The notes below the pieces were generated by a model, which saw only the letters and a list, made by a program, of their open reading frames with translations, searched no databases and was not told where the DNA came from. From NCBI RefSeq assembly GCF_947496995.1, contig NZ_CANMFD010000001.1, forward strand, positions 678,692-742,691: 64,000 nt of DNA, given 5' to 3'. The position numbers and the translations under genes are program-made. This DNA comes from an uncultured Roseibium sp. (GTDB taxonomy: Bacteria; Pseudomonadota; Alphaproteobacteria; Rhizobiales; Stappiaceae). Positions 42,993-51,938 of the stretch are shown piece by piece; position 1 is the stretch's first letter, and every line of letters begins with the position of its first letter.

Positions 42993-44307
42993 ACTGAACG
43001 TGAAGGAAGCAAAAGGACTGCTGGTCGCCGCGCCTTCCTCCGGAGCCGGCAAGACAACGCTGACGCTTGCGCTGCTCCGCGCGCTGAAAAACGCCGGCCG
43101 CTCCGTTGCCTCGGCCAAGTCCGGCCCGGATTATATTGATCCGAAATTTCACGAGGCGGCCAGCGGCAGTCCCTGCATCAATCTCGATGCCTGGGCGATG
43201 ACCGGCGAAACGCTGCGCGCGCTCGCCCACCATCAGGCACAGGGACATGATCTTCTGCTCGTGGAGGGGGCCATGGGCCTGTTCGATGGCGCGGCCAACG
43301 GTACCGGCTCGGCGGCCGATCTCGCGGTGGCTCTGGGGTTGCCGGTGGTGCTGGTCGTCGATTGCGCCAGACAGGCGCAATCCATCGCGGCTCTGGTTCA
43401 CGGCTTTGCCGGTTTCCGAGAAGACGTGCGCCTTGCTGGTGTGATCCTCAACCGGGTTGGCAGTGCCCGGCACGAAAAGATGCTGCGCTCTGCCCTGGAA
43501 CCGTTGAAGGTGGATGTTCTCGGAGCTCTGCCGCGCTCCGATGATCTGATCTTGCCGGAACGCCATCTGGGTCTCGTCCAGGCGGGCGAACATCCGGATT
43601 TGGAAGCCTTTCTGGACCGGGCAGCGGTGCTATGCGCGCGGCATGTCGATATCGCGCGGTTGGCGGAGACTGCGGGCGGCCTGACGCCGGAGCATGGTGA
43701 CGGCTTGTGTCTTCCCCCGCCGCCGGGACAGAATATCGCCATTGCCCGCGACGTGGCGTTCGCTTTTGCCTATCCGCATCTTTTGGAGCACTGGCATCGT
43801 GCAGGCGCCGGTCTTTCGTTCTTCTCCCCGCTGGCGGACGAAGCCCCGGCCCCGGATGCCGACGCGATTTGTCTGCCCGGAGGCTATCCTGAACTTCATG
43901 CTGCGCGGCTCAGCGCTGCCAGGCGTTTCAGGGACGGCATGAAAGGCGCTGCGGACGCCGGAAAGCTGATCTACGGTGAGTGCGGCGGCTACATGACCCT
44001 TGGTGCCGGTCTCGTCGATGCGGACGGTGCCCGCCATCAGATGCTCGGTCTGCTGCCGCTTGAAACCTCCTTCAAGACCCGCAAACGTCACCTCGGTTAC
44101 CGCAGGCTCGAACCGCTGGCCGGATTGCCCTGGAACGGCGCATTGACGGCGCATGAATTCCACTATGCGTCCATCGTCTCCGAAGGGGCGGCGGATCGGC
44201 TCTTTCGCGCGCGGGATGCGGAAGGAGTGGCGCTTTCAGATATGGGTCTGCGGCGCGGATCGGTCATGGGGTCCTTCGGGCATGTGATCGCGGCTGCCCC
44301 AGGTTAA
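42982..44307 (+). CDS. cobB: Cobyrinic acid a,c-diamide synthase
   Basis: 441-aa amidotransferase that adds amide groups at positions a and c of (hydrogeno)cobyrinic acid, using ATP and glutamine. P-loop APSSGAGKTTL lies at 13-23; the glutaminase domain has the nucleophile Cys in GECGGYM near 332-338 and a catalytic His region near AHEFHYAS. Start overlaps cobA. Whether it acts before or after cobalt insertion (CobB or CbiA) cannot be told from sequence alone. Confidence 0.94.
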   Translation: MPGKLNVKEAKGLLVAAPSSGAGKTTLTLALLRALKNAGRSVASAKSGPDYIDPKFHEAASGSPCINLDAWAMTGETLRALAHHQAQGHDLLLVEGAMGLFDGAANGTGSAADLAVALGLPVVLVVDCARQAQSIAALVHGFAGFREDVRLAGVILNRVGSARHEKMLRSALEPLKVDVLGALPRSDDLILPERHLGLVQAGEHPDLEAFLDRAAVLCARHVDIARLAETAGGLTPEHGDGLCLPPPPGQNIAIARDVAFAFAYPHLLEHWHRAGAGLSFFSPLADEAPAPDADAICLPGGYPELHAARLSAARRFRDGMKGAADAGKLIYGECGGYMTLGAGLVDADGARHQMLGLLPLETSFKTRKRHLGYRRLEPLAGLPWNGALTAHEFHYASIVSEGAADRLFRARDAEGVALSDMGLRRGSVMGSFGHVIAAAPG

Positions 44308-44334
44308 GCAGATCTACCTCAAGCCGGATCAGCC

Positions 44335-44964
44335 CTAAACGACCTCCAGCACGACAAGCTGGCAGAAGATGTCTTCCTTGGTGTGATACGGGCTGTGGGT
44401 GATCTCCACCGTCTTCGTTCGGCCGTCCGTTTCAAGTTGCCCGACCTTGGCCTTGAACCCGTCCGTCTCCCATGCACTGTCGCGCACGGTCAGAACGACA
44501 GGCGCGCCTGGCCTGGTGATCCGGATGAGTTCATCGATCCCATCGGGGCCCACATGGCCGTTGGTGAAGACGCCGGCGCTGACCACGCCGTCATAGCTAT
44601 CGTCGTCGATATCCTCAAGCCGTGCGCTCATGTCCGCTTCGCTCAGCTTGCGGTAAACTTCCTTGCGGCGGGACACCTCCAGCATTTCCGGTGTCAGGTC
44701 GATCCCGTCAACGCTCAGATTTTGCTTGCGCTTGATGAGTTCGATGCCTACCAGCCCGGTACCGCAACCGGCATCAAGGATAGTCGCCGTATCGGACACG
44801 CGCCGGCAGAGAGCTTCCGCGGTGATTTGCGGTGCCACATAACCGATGTCGAGCAGCAGGTCGCTGTCGTAGCTGTCCGACCAGTTCTTGTAGAAGTCCC
44901 GGATCGCGTCGGGGTCACCGCCAAGGGTGACCGACTGTTTCAGCAACGGGTTTTCAGCGCTCAT
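44335..44964 (-). CDS. Class I SAM-dependent methyltransferase of unknown target
   Basis: 209-aa Rossmann methyltransferase. Motif I ILDAGCGTGLVGIEL lies at about 63-77, and GIDLTPEMLEVSRRK near 87-101 ends with the ribose-binding acidic residue. The ATG at 44964 has a good AGAGGCAGG ribosome site; the longer upstream frame is Arg-rich and unlikely to be coding. It lies inside the B12 cluster but 145 bases from cobM and is not a recognised corrin methylase (those are tetrapyrrole-methylase fold), so the link may be positional only. Confidence 0.78.
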   Translation of the reverse strand: MSAENPLLKQSVTLGGDPDAIRDFYKNWSDSYDSDLLLDIGYVAPQITAEALCRRVSDTATILDAGCGTGLVGIELIKRKQNLSVDGIDLTPEMLEVSRRKEVYRKLSEADMSARLEDIDDDSYDGVVSAGVFTNGHVGPDGIDELIRITRPGAPVVLTVRDSAWETDGFKAKVGQLETDGRTKTVEITHSPYHTKEDIFCQLVVLEVV

Positions 44965-45109
44965 GCCTGCCTCTTTCTGGTGTGGTGAGGTCAGGATAGG
45001 CGTATCCGATGCTGCAATGCAAATGCGCGCACGTTGGCGATGGAATGCCGGCTCACGCCTGCCGAGACACCGGTCGATGAGATAGGCGCTTGTTCCTGGC
45101 GGCGCGGAA

Positions 45110-45883
45110 TCAGCCCTTCGCCTTCTTCTTCGGACGCAGCACGTGCACGTGGTCGGCGTCGTAAAGCGCACTGTCGCGGAAGTCTTCGCCCGGCTTGAGA
45201 GCGTGGCCGACGAAGATCAGCGCCGTACGGGTGATCTTCGAGGCGCGCACCTTGCCTGCGATTGTCGACAGCGTGCCGTGAATGAAGGCCTGGTCCGGCC
45301 AGCCGACGCGGTAGGCGACAATCACCGGACAGTCCGGTCCGTAATGGGGCACGAGCTGGCGCTCGACCTCGCGCAGGTTGCGGATCGACAGGTGAATGGC
45401 GAGAGTCGCACCGCTTTTGCCGAGCGTGTCCAGATCCTCGTTGTTGGGCATGGCCGAGGACTGCATGGCAGTGCGGGTGACGATGATCGTCTGCGCGACT
45501 TCCGGAATGGTCAGCTCGGTCTTGAGAGCGGCGGCGGCGGCTGCGAACGCCGGCACGCCGGGCGTGACGTCATAGTCGATGCCGAGTGCATCCAGCCGGC
45601 GCATCTGCTCCGCCGTGGCGCCATAGATGGAGGGATCGCCGGAATGGACCCGGGCGACATCCTGCCCTTTCGCGTGGGCGGTTTCGATCTCGCCGATGAT
45701 CTCGTCCAGCGTCATCGGTGCGGTGTCGACCACGCGCGCGCCTTCCGGGGCCGCGGCGACGATCTGTTCCGGCACCAGCGAGCCGGCATAAAGACAGACG
45801 GGGCAGGACTGGATCAGCCTAAGGCCCCGTACGGTGATGAGGTCCGGATCGCCCGGTCCCGCGCCGATGAAATGAACGGTCAT
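45110..45883 (-). CDS. cobM: Precorrin-4 C11-methyltransferase
   Basis: 257-aa tetrapyrrole methylase (CobM/CbiF). Opening [21 protein letters not shown] (3-23) and [17 protein letters not shown] near 78-94 are diagnostic. It methylates C-11 of the contracted ring. The gene overlaps the upstream cbiG-cobJ stop by 4 bases (ATGA), so it is part of that operon. Can act in either the aerobic or cobalt-early route. Confidence 0.95.
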   Translation of the reverse strand: MTVHFIGAGPGDPDLITVRGLRLIQSCPVCLYAGSLVPEQIVAAAPEGARVVDTAPMTLDEIIGEIETAHAKGQDVARVHSGDPSIYGATAEQMRRLDALGIDYDVTPGVPAFAAAAAALKTELTIPEVAQTIIVTRTAMQSSAMPNNEDLDTLGKSGATLAIHLSIRNLREVERQLVPHYGPDCPVIVAYRVGWPDQAFIHGTLSTIAGKVRASKITRTALIFVGHALKPGEDFRDSALYDADHVHVLRPKKKAKG

Positions 45884-47766
45884 TGAGTGTCTTCCGGGGT
45901 CTGGGGATCGCTCTGATCCGTGGATTGAGGTGTGTCGTCCTGCCGGGCTTTGGGAGCGTCGATGCGCTTGGCATAACCGCGCGGCGTATAGACGAAGGGC
46001 TTGCCGTCGCCTTTCATCACCGTCCTGGTGTTCGACGAGCCGACGAGAACCGTGGTCAGCATGTCGACGTCATCCACTTTCAGCGCTTCCAGGGTTGTCA
46101 CCCGCACGGTTTCTTCAGGCCGCCCGAGGTTGACGCCGAGAATGACGGGAGTGGCGGCGGACCGGTGCTGCAGCAGTATCTCGCGCGCTTCCGCCAACTG
46201 GGTCCTGCGGCGCCTGGAGACCGGATTGTAGAAGGCGATGACGAAATCGCCCTCGGCGGCCGCTTTCAGGCGTTTTTCGATCACTTCCCAGGGCGTCAGG
46301 AGATCGGACAGGGAAATGGCGCAGAAATCGTGACCGAGCGGCGCGCCGATACGGGCCGAACAGGCCTGCAGAGCGGAAATTCCGGGCGCATTGGTGATGC
46401 TGACACGCTTTGCCGCATCCGAAACGCCGCCGAAGGCCTCCTCGCGGTGGAGCAACTCGTACACCAGTGTGCCCATCGCATAGATGCCGGCATCTCCTGA
46501 GGAGATCAGCGCGACAGTCTTGCCCTTGCCCGCTTCTTCAAGGGCAAAGCGCACCCGGTCTTCCTCCGCGCCGAGCGGGAAGTTGTGGAGGGTCTTGCCG
46601 GCAATGTGGCGTTCGACGATATCCAGATAAAGCGAATAGCCGACGACATCGGTCGCCTGTGTCAGCAGTGCGGTCGCCTCGGGGGTCCGCCAGTCGTCCT
46701 TGCCCGGTCCGATGCCGATGACCGAAAGGTGCCCGCGTGCGCGGCCGACATTTTCCGCATCGATGAAATTGGGCGTCCGTGCGATGGCGCATGTGGCGTT
46801 GTCGGTCTTCTGCTTTTCAACCGTCAGCGTTCCGAAGGCGCCGGAAGCCGCAAGGGCCGCCCCTTCCGAAACGCCATGGCAGCCGACCTCCGCGAACACC
46901 ACGTTGGACGGGTTTTTCAGCCGCGGTGTTTCGCGCTGCAACTCGACCGCCGAAAAGACCCGCAGCGGCACATCAAGATGCTCCGCAAGCGCGGTGACAG
47001 CGGCTTCGTCGGCCTTCAGGTCGATGGAGGCGACGCAGGCGACAGCGCCTCTGGCGATATTCGCCTCGGCAAGGTTCTGCTCGACCAGGTCGATCAGTTC
47101 CTCAGGCGAGCACCCGCGGGCACAGCCGACGCCAACGGCATATTTCAACGGATTGTAGACGAGCCGCGTCGGGCTGCCGTCCAGGGGATATTCCGTTGCG
47201 GCCAGGGTGATGGCGGCGTCCTCTGCCTGCAGCAGCTTTGCCTCTCGCAGCCAGTCCGCCTTGCCCTCGATGCGCACAGGCGCACCGGAAAGCAGTTCGG
47301 CCATCACCGGTTTGGCGTCGTCCGGGTTCGCAAGACGCCAGCCTTTCGGGGGCACGTCGAGGGCAATCCCCAGCTTGGTATCGCCAGCGGTGGTGATCGC
47401 CGCATGGCCGCCAAGGGCCTTGGCCAGCAGACGTGCCAGTTCATTGGCGCCGCGATGGCCGCCGAGAAGCGGCACGATGCTTGAGCCGTCCTCGGAGACG
47501 GCGATCACCGGAGGCTCGTTGCGTTTGTCCGACAGGATCGGGGCGAGGGCGCGGATCAGAATTCCGCTGGCGCAGAACCCGACGATTGGGTGCCCCGCCT
47601 TGAACAGCAGTTGCAGATGCTCGACGGTCTCGTTGAACTGCGTGTCGGCCGTCGGCACACGGCCGGCAAGACCGTGAATGCGCGCGGTTGAAAACCGGCC
47701 TGCAATGTCCTGGGCGGTGTCGAGGCCGGCCTGGTTCAGGACGAATAGGATGGGGGAAGCGTCCAC
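45880..47766 (-). CDS. CbiG-CobJ/CbiH fusion protein
   Basis: 628-aa fusion. Residues 1 to about 340 match CbiG (cobalt-precorrin-5A hydrolase): N-terminal domain with [19 protein letters not shown] (58-76) and [16 protein letters not shown] near 95-110, linker, then the CobE/CbiG C-terminal unit with [14 protein letters not shown] near 211-224. Residues about 345-590 are a CobJ/CbiH precorrin-3B C17-methyltransferase with [18 protein letters not shown] and [14 protein letters not shown]. Joining ring contraction and acetaldehyde removal in one chain ties CbiG chemistry to this pathway. The tail is Asp/Gln/Thr-rich. Confidence 0.92.
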   Translation of the reverse strand: MDASPILFVLNQAGLDTAQDIAGRFSTARIHGLAGRVPTADTQFNETVEHLQLLFKAGHPIVGFCASGILIRALAPILSDKRNEPPVIAVSEDGSSIVPLLGGHRGANELARLLAKALGGHAAITTAGDTKLGIALDVPPKGWRLANPDDAKPVMAELLSGAPVRIEGKADWLREAKLLQAEDAAITLAATEYPLDGSPTRLVYNPLKYAVGVGCARGCSPEELIDLVEQNLAEANIARGAVACVASIDLKADEAAVTALAEHLDVPLRVFSAVELQRETPRLKNPSNVVFAEVGCHGVSEGAALAASGAFGTLTVEKQKTDNATCAIARTPNFIDAENVGRARGHLSVIGIGPGKDDWRTPEATALLTQATDVVGYSLYLDIVERHIAGKTLHNFPLGAEEDRVRFALEEAGKGKTVALISSGDAGIYAMGTLVYELLHREEAFGGVSDAAKRVSITNAPGISALQACSARIGAPLGHDFCAISLSDLLTPWEVIEKRLKAAAEGDFVIAFYNPVSRRRRTQLAEAREILLQHRSAATPVILGVNLGRPEETVRVTTLEALKVDDVDMLTTVLVGSSNTRTVMKGDGKPFVYTPRGYAKRIDAPKARQDDTPQSTDQSDPQTPEDTQ

Positions 47767-48461
47767 GCTTCTTCTCCCTTGTAGATGAGGATCATGGAAA
47801 AATAGGGGGCGGTTTCCGCATCGAGGTCAACGAGGCGGTGCACTTTTTGCTCAGGTAAGCTTGCACGCTCCACATACCCCGCCTTGTCGATGAGGTCCAT
47901 CTCGGCGAGCAGGGCCTTGAGACGGGCGAGGTGGCGGCCGACCTTCATGATGACGACCGCCTGAGCCTGATCGATCCTGCTGCGGATCTCGGCATCGGGC
48001 AGGGGACCGGGAATGACCGTCATCACGTCGTTTCGCGATGTCAGCGGCCGGCGGAGCTGTGCCGCGCAGGCGGTCAGCGACGTGACCCCGGGCACGATCT
48101 CGATGGAAAATCTGTCGGCGAGGCGTTCGAACAGATACATGAAGGAGCCGTAGAAAAACGGGTCGCCCTCGCAGAGTGTGACCACATCCTGTCCGGTTTC
48201 CAGAACCGCCGCGATTTCCTTCGCGGCACGGTCGTAGATCTCCTGCGCCGGAAACCGGTCGGTGCGCATCGGCACGACGATCGGGATCTCGCGGACGCCA
48301 GACGGCAGCGCACCGGCGGCGATGGAGCGGGCGAAGCTTTCGCCGCTGTCGGGAGCCGGATAGGCGATCACTTCGGCGCTGGAAATCAGCCGGTGGGCTT
48401 TCAGGGTCATCAGCTCCGGATCGCCGGGGCCGAGACCGATGCCGTAAAGGGTTCCGCTCAT
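47736..48461 (-). CDS. cobI: Precorrin-2 C20-methyltransferase
   Basis: 241-aa tetrapyrrole methylase (CobI/CbiL). Opening GTLYGIGLGPGDPELMTLKA (3-22) and TLCEGDPFFYGSFMYLFERL near 95-114 are typical of the C20 enzymes. The ATG at 48461 overlaps the cobL stop (ATGA); an ATG 18 bases further upstream is less favoured. The 3' end overlaps the cbiG-cobJ start by 31 bases. Converts precorrin-2, or its cobalt form, to the tri-methylated intermediate. Confidence 0.94.
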   Translation of the reverse strand: MSGTLYGIGLGPGDPELMTLKAHRLISSAEVIAYPAPDSGESFARSIAAGALPSGVREIPIVVPMRTDRFPAQEIYDRAAKEIAAVLETGQDVVTLCEGDPFFYGSFMYLFERLADRFSIEIVPGVTSLTACAAQLRRPLTSRNDVMTVIPGPLPDAEIRSRIDQAQAVVIMKVGRHLARLKALLAEMDLIDKAGYVERASLPEQKVHRLVDLDAETAPYFSMILIYKGEEAWTLPPSYSS

Positions 48462-49657
48462 GCTCTGGTGAGGCTCCATTGGGTGACCGGCATCGACGGG
48501 CGCCAGCCGGTCAGGCCGCCGACGGCGCTTGCCCGGTGAACGGAGAGCTTTTTCAAGCTGCCGCCAAGGCTTTGGTAGGCCGACATGAGGATCGCCTCGC
48601 TTTCCAGCGTGACGGCGTTGGCGACAAGCCGCCCGCCGGGCTCAAGCGCATTGAGGGCCGTCTCGACGATCCCGGGCGCGGTCAGGCCGCCGCCGATGAA
48701 GATCGCATCCGGCTGCGGCAGTCCTTCCAGTCCTTCGGGAGCCTGAACATCCTTCAGTTCAAGCTGCGGCACTCCGAGTGCAATGGCGTTTTCAGCCGCC
48801 ATCTGTCGGCGCTCCGCGTGGGGCTCCAGTCCGATGGCCCGCGTCCGGTCCGCTGCGCGCAGCCACTCGATGGCAATCGATCCGCACCCGGCGCCGATAT
48901 CCCACAGGAGTGCGCCCGGAAACGGCTTCAGTTCGGCGAGCGTGACCGCGCGGATATCCTGCTTGGTCATCTTGCCGTCATGGCGGAAGGCTTCATCGGG
49001 CAGGCCCGGTGTTCGGGCGCGCACCCGCAGGCCCGGATCGGCAACGGCCTCGATTGCCAGCGTATGGAAGTCGGCAACCTCGCCGGACCAGTCTTCCGCC
49101 GTCGCCGTGACGATGCGTTCCTTTTCCCCGCCAAGATGTTCCAGAACGGTCATCCGTGTCCGGCCGTATCCCTCATCGGCAAGAAGATCCGCTACCTGGC
49201 GCGGAGCGTCCGCGTTGCTGGTAAGCGCCAGAATGCGTGCTCGCGGATAAAGCGCGGCGCGCAGCAGATCGACGGAACGGCCGTGAACCGAAAGACACTC
49301 GGTGTCCTGCAACGCCCAGCCGAGGCGGGATGCCGCGAGCTGGAAAGCGGAAAGAGACGGCAGCACCGTCATCTCTTCCGCACTGAAGTGTTTGAGGAGC
49401 GAAGCGCCGATCCCGTACCACATCGGATCTCCGGTCGCGAGCACGGCAACCTTGCTGTTCGTGCAGGTTTTCAGATCCTCGAAAACGGACGAGAACGGGC
49501 TCGGCCAGGCTCTCTTTTCAGCCTTCAGCGGCCCGGCCAGCTCGAGGTGGCGGGTGCCGCCATAGACGATGTCGGCCGAAGACAACGCCTCCGCGCCGCC
49601 CGGCGCTGGCACGCCGTCCTCGCCGATACCGATCAGCGTCAGCCATGGCGAACTCAT
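48458..49657 (-). CDS. cobL: Precorrin-6Y C5,15-methyltransferase (decarboxylating)
   Basis: 399-aa CbiE-CbiT fusion. The N-terminal CbiE half is a tetrapyrrole methylase with LTLIGIGEDG (7-16) and VLATGDPMWYGIGASLL near 74-90. The C-terminal CbiT half is a Rossmann methyltransferase with LLWDIGAGCGSIAIEWL near 253-269. It methylates C-5 and C-15 and decarboxylates the acetate side chain. Overlaps both neighbours by four bases in ATGA fashion, so it is translationally coupled. Confidence 0.95.
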   Translation of the reverse strand: MSSPWLTLIGIGEDGVPAPGGAEALSSADIVYGGTRHLELAGPLKAEKRAWPSPFSSVFEDLKTCTNSKVAVLATGDPMWYGIGASLLKHFSAEEMTVLPSLSAFQLAASRLGWALQDTECLSVHGRSVDLLRAALYPRARILALTSNADAPRQVADLLADEGYGRTRMTVLEHLGGEKERIVTATAEDWSGEVADFHTLAIEAVADPGLRVRARTPGLPDEAFRHDGKMTKQDIRAVTLAELKPFPGALLWDIGAGCGSIAIEWLRAADRTRAIGLEPHAERRQMAAENAIALGVPQLELKDVQAPEGLEGLPQPDAIFIGGGLTAPGIVETALNALEPGGRLVANAVTLESEAILMSAYQSLGGSLKKLSVHRASAVGGLTGWRPSMPVTQWSLTRA

Positions 49658-49920
49658 TTGTCCTCCAGCACGTAGGGCTTGACCTTTGCCTTGACCGGAA
49701 GCGTTTGCGGTTTGCCGTCGGAAGTTACGGAAACCGGACGCGAACCACGGGACCTGTGGTGTTTGTGCTCCGGCTCGCCAGGCGCTCCCGGTCCGGCCTT
49801 TGCCTGACTGCCGGGCTGCGACAGGAAGCCGAGCGAGCGCAGGGGCTTGTTGCCGGCGCGCGATTTTAGTCCCTGTTCCGGCGCCTGTTTCCGCCCCAAT
49901 TTCCGGTTGTCTTCCGCCAT
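49654..49920 (-). CDS. Small basic protein in the cob operon, unknown function
   Basis: 88-aa protein rich in Lys, Arg, Pro and Gly, with no membrane segment or recognised motif; it reads like an unstructured linker protein. Evidence for reality is positional: its ATG begins one base after the cobH stop and its stop overlaps the cobL ATG (ATGA), the same packing as the known genes here. A patch HKHHRSR near residue 52 could bind metal or nucleic acid. I do not recognise it. It could instead be a translational spacer between cobH and cobL. Confidence 0.6.
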   Translation of the reverse strand: MAEDNRKLGRKQAPEQGLKSRAGNKPLRSLGFLSQPGSQAKAGPGAPGEPEHKHHRSRGSRPVSVTSDGKPQTLPVKAKVKPYVLEDK

Positions 49921-49921
49921 C

Positions 49922-50578
49922 TCACTTTTCCTCCGGCAGACCGGCGGCAAGTGCATTGACAGCGGCAGCGGCCATCGCGGACCCGCCACGGCGGCCTTTG
50001 ACGGCCAGAAAGGGAATACCGAACGGATTGGCGATCAGCGCGTCCTTGGATTCCGCCGCGCCGACAAATCCGACGGGGAACCCGAGAATGAGCGCCGGTT
50101 TCGGAGCGCCTGCTGCAATTGCTTCCAGAAGATGGAACAGGGCGGTCGGCGCATTTCCGATCGCCACCACGGCCCCTTCGAGCCGGCTTCGCCACAACTC
50201 CACCGCCGCAGCGGAGCGGGTCGTGCCCAGCTTTGCCGCAAGACCGGGAACGGCGGCGTCGTTCAAGGTGCACCGGACGTCGGTACCTTCCGGCAGGCGG
50301 GAGCGGATGATGCCGTGCGCCACCATTTCAACGTCGCAGAGAACCGCGCTCCCCTTCGTGAAGGCATCCTGCGCCGCGGCAGACACACCATCGGACCAGG
50401 CGAGATCCTGCGGCAGATCCGTCATGCCGCAGGCATGGATCAGGCGGATGACCACCGGATGCAGGTCCTCGGGAAGGCGTGAAAGGTCGGCCTCCGCCCG
50501 CACGATCGAAAAGGACTGCCGGTAAATCGCCGCAGGGTCCTTTTCATAGGCGTAGGGCTGGCAGGGCTCACTGTTCAC
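49922..50578 (-). CDS. cobH: Precorrin-8X methylmutase
   Basis: 218-aa CobH/CbiC, which migrates the methyl group from C-11 to C-12 to give hydrogenobyrinic or cobyrinic acid. The opening YEKDPAAIYRQSFSIVRAEAD (11-31) contains the R-S-F-x-I-x-R signature, and HACGM near 48-52 holds the catalytic His. ALILGFPVGFVGAAESK near 161-177 is the conserved C-terminal block. Start overlaps the cbiX stop (ATGA). Confidence 0.95.
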   Translation of the reverse strand: MNSEPCQPYAYEKDPAAIYRQSFSIVRAEADLSRLPEDLHPVVIRLIHACGMTDLPQDLAWSDGVSAAAQDAFTKGSAVLCDVEMVAHGIIRSRLPEGTDVRCTLNDAAVPGLAAKLGTTRSAAAVELWRSRLEGAVVAIGNAPTALFHLLEAIAAGAPKPALILGFPVGFVGAAESKDALIANPFGIPFLAVKGRRGGSAMAAAAVNALAAGLPEEK

Positions 50579-51699
50579 GGTTTCCCCGATCCTTGCCGGT
50601 TCAGCGACTTCGGTCCGTGCGGGTGGTCCGCATGCGGATAGGGAGGGTGGTGGTGACCGTGGTCGTGCCCATGTGCATGGTCGTGATCATGTGTGTGGCC
50701 ATGCCCGTGCTCATGCGTGTGCGGGTGATCATGCGCGTGATCATGATGATGATGGCTGGCGGCCTGCACCTGTTTCTCGCAGGCACCGGTGCAGATTTCC
50801 TCGCAAAGCCGGCATTCGGCTTCCGCGCCGAGGCCTTCCACATGATGGTGGTGGCTTTCTTGCGCGAGGCCCACCTCCGCCTCGAAGCCGAGCACCTGTT
50901 CGCGGTACTTGCACAACTGGCAGTTCATCAGGTTGGCGCCCTGCAGGATTTCCTGCACCCTGTCCGCCATGGTGTCGATCACCTGGGGGTGATCGTTCAG
51001 GTAGCCCGCCTTCAGAAACTCGATATCGGGATGCCCGGCCGCGACCTCGTCGGTCGTGCCGTAAATCCGTTGCACCAGAACGCCGGTGAAAAGGAAATAG
51101 GGAAAAACGATGACGCGCTTGTAGCCGAGCTTCGCCGCGTGCTCCAGGCCGGCGCCAACGAGCGGGAAGGTGACGCCCGAATAGCAGGTCTCCGCCCAGC
51201 CGAAGCCGAAGCCTTCCCACAGCATGCGCGTGATCTTGGAGACATTGGAATTGGCGTCCGGATCGGAAGCTCCGCGCCCCACCACCATCAACAGCGTTTG
51301 ATGCAGCGGGACGTCGCTGTTGGCCGTGTCGATGGCCTCCTGGATGCGTGCCGCGGCGGCTTTCACCATGCGCGTGTCGACAGCCAGTTCCCGGCCATAG
51401 GAGATCGTCATCTCCGGATGTTTGGCCTGATAGGTGTTCAGCACGGAAGGTATGTCGTTCTTGGCGTGACCGGCGGCAAACAGCATGCCCGGCACCGCCA
51501 GAACGCGCGTGCATCCGGCTTCCCGCAGCCTGTTCAGGCCGTCATGGATGACCGGATTGGCAAATTCCAGATAGCCGTATTCCACCGGCCAGTCCGGGAA
51601 ACGGGCCTTGAGGCCTTTCGCAAGCTGGGCGAACTGCTTGACGGCACCCTTGTTGCGGCTGCCGTGACCGCAGATCATAAGCCCGAGTTTGTCAGCCAT
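50575..51699 (-). CDS. cbiX: Sirohydrochlorin cobaltochelatase CbiX with His-rich tail
   Basis: 374-aa long-type CbiX that inserts Co(II) into sirohydrochlorin. The chelatase opens with LGLMICGHGSRNKGAVKQF (catalytic His in GHGSR), followed by a second domain. After about residue 258 come MNCQLC and a C-x2-C-x3-C-x3-C cluster (ECRLCEEICTGACEKQ), compatible with an Fe-S or metal site. A tail with dozens of His alternating with Asp and Gly fills about the last 60 residues and probably stores or delivers cobalt. Start ATG 51699; the longer upstream frame is Arg/Cys-rich and not chelatase-like. Confidence 0.92.
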   Translation of the reverse strand: MADKLGLMICGHGSRNKGAVKQFAQLAKGLKARFPDWPVEYGYLEFANPVIHDGLNRLREAGCTRVLAVPGMLFAAGHAKNDIPSVLNTYQAKHPEMTISYGRELAVDTRMVKAAAARIQEAIDTANSDVPLHQTLLMVVGRGASDPDANSNVSKITRMLWEGFGFGWAETCYSGVTFPLVGAGLEHAAKLGYKRVIVFPYFLFTGVLVQRIYGTTDEVAAGHPDIEFLKAGYLNDHPQVIDTMADRVQEILQGANLMNCQLCKYREQVLGFEAEVGLAQESHHHHVEGLGAEAECRLCEEICTGACEKQVQAASHHHHDHAHDHPHTHEHGHGHTHDHDHAHGHDHGHHHPPYPHADHPHGPKSLNRQGSGKP

Positions 51700-51938
51700 C
51701 AGGCGGTCTCTCCGGCGGTCTCTTCCTCGGCCGTTTCGGCTTCCGGAGCCTCGTCTGTCTGCTTCTTCTTGCGGCCCTGAAGCGCAATGATACCGGCAAC
51801 AAGAGCCGCTCCGGCCAGCGCCGCGGCACCGATCCAGTGGGAATGGCCCGCAAGCTCGCCCAGATGCCCGCCATGAGCGAAGGCGGACGTGGGAATGAAT
51901 ACGGCGGCGAGGCCGGCAAGAATGGTCCGGTGGAACAT
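51699..51938 (-). CDS. Small His-bearing membrane protein in the B12 operon
   Basis: 79-aa protein with a signal peptide (about 1-22, cut after FA), a short mature start AHGGHLGELAGHSHW containing four His, one membrane helix (about 36-54) and a Lys- then Glu-rich tail. It resembles small DUF6732-type proteins I associate with cobalt or B12 loci, an assignment of modest certainty. The stop overlaps the cbiX ATG (TGATG). The N-terminal His cluster after signal cleavage suggests periplasmic metal capture. Confidence 0.68.
   Translation of the reverse strand: MFHRTILAGLAAVFIPTSAFAHGGHLGELAGHSHWIGAAALAGAALVAGIIALQGRKKKQTDEAPEAETAEEETAGETA

Noticed and set aside
50479-51780. 433-aa plus-strand frame with Val/Met repeats
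   Set aside because: It reads the complement of the CbiX His-rich tail; the Val/Met pattern is just reverse-complemented His/Asp codons.
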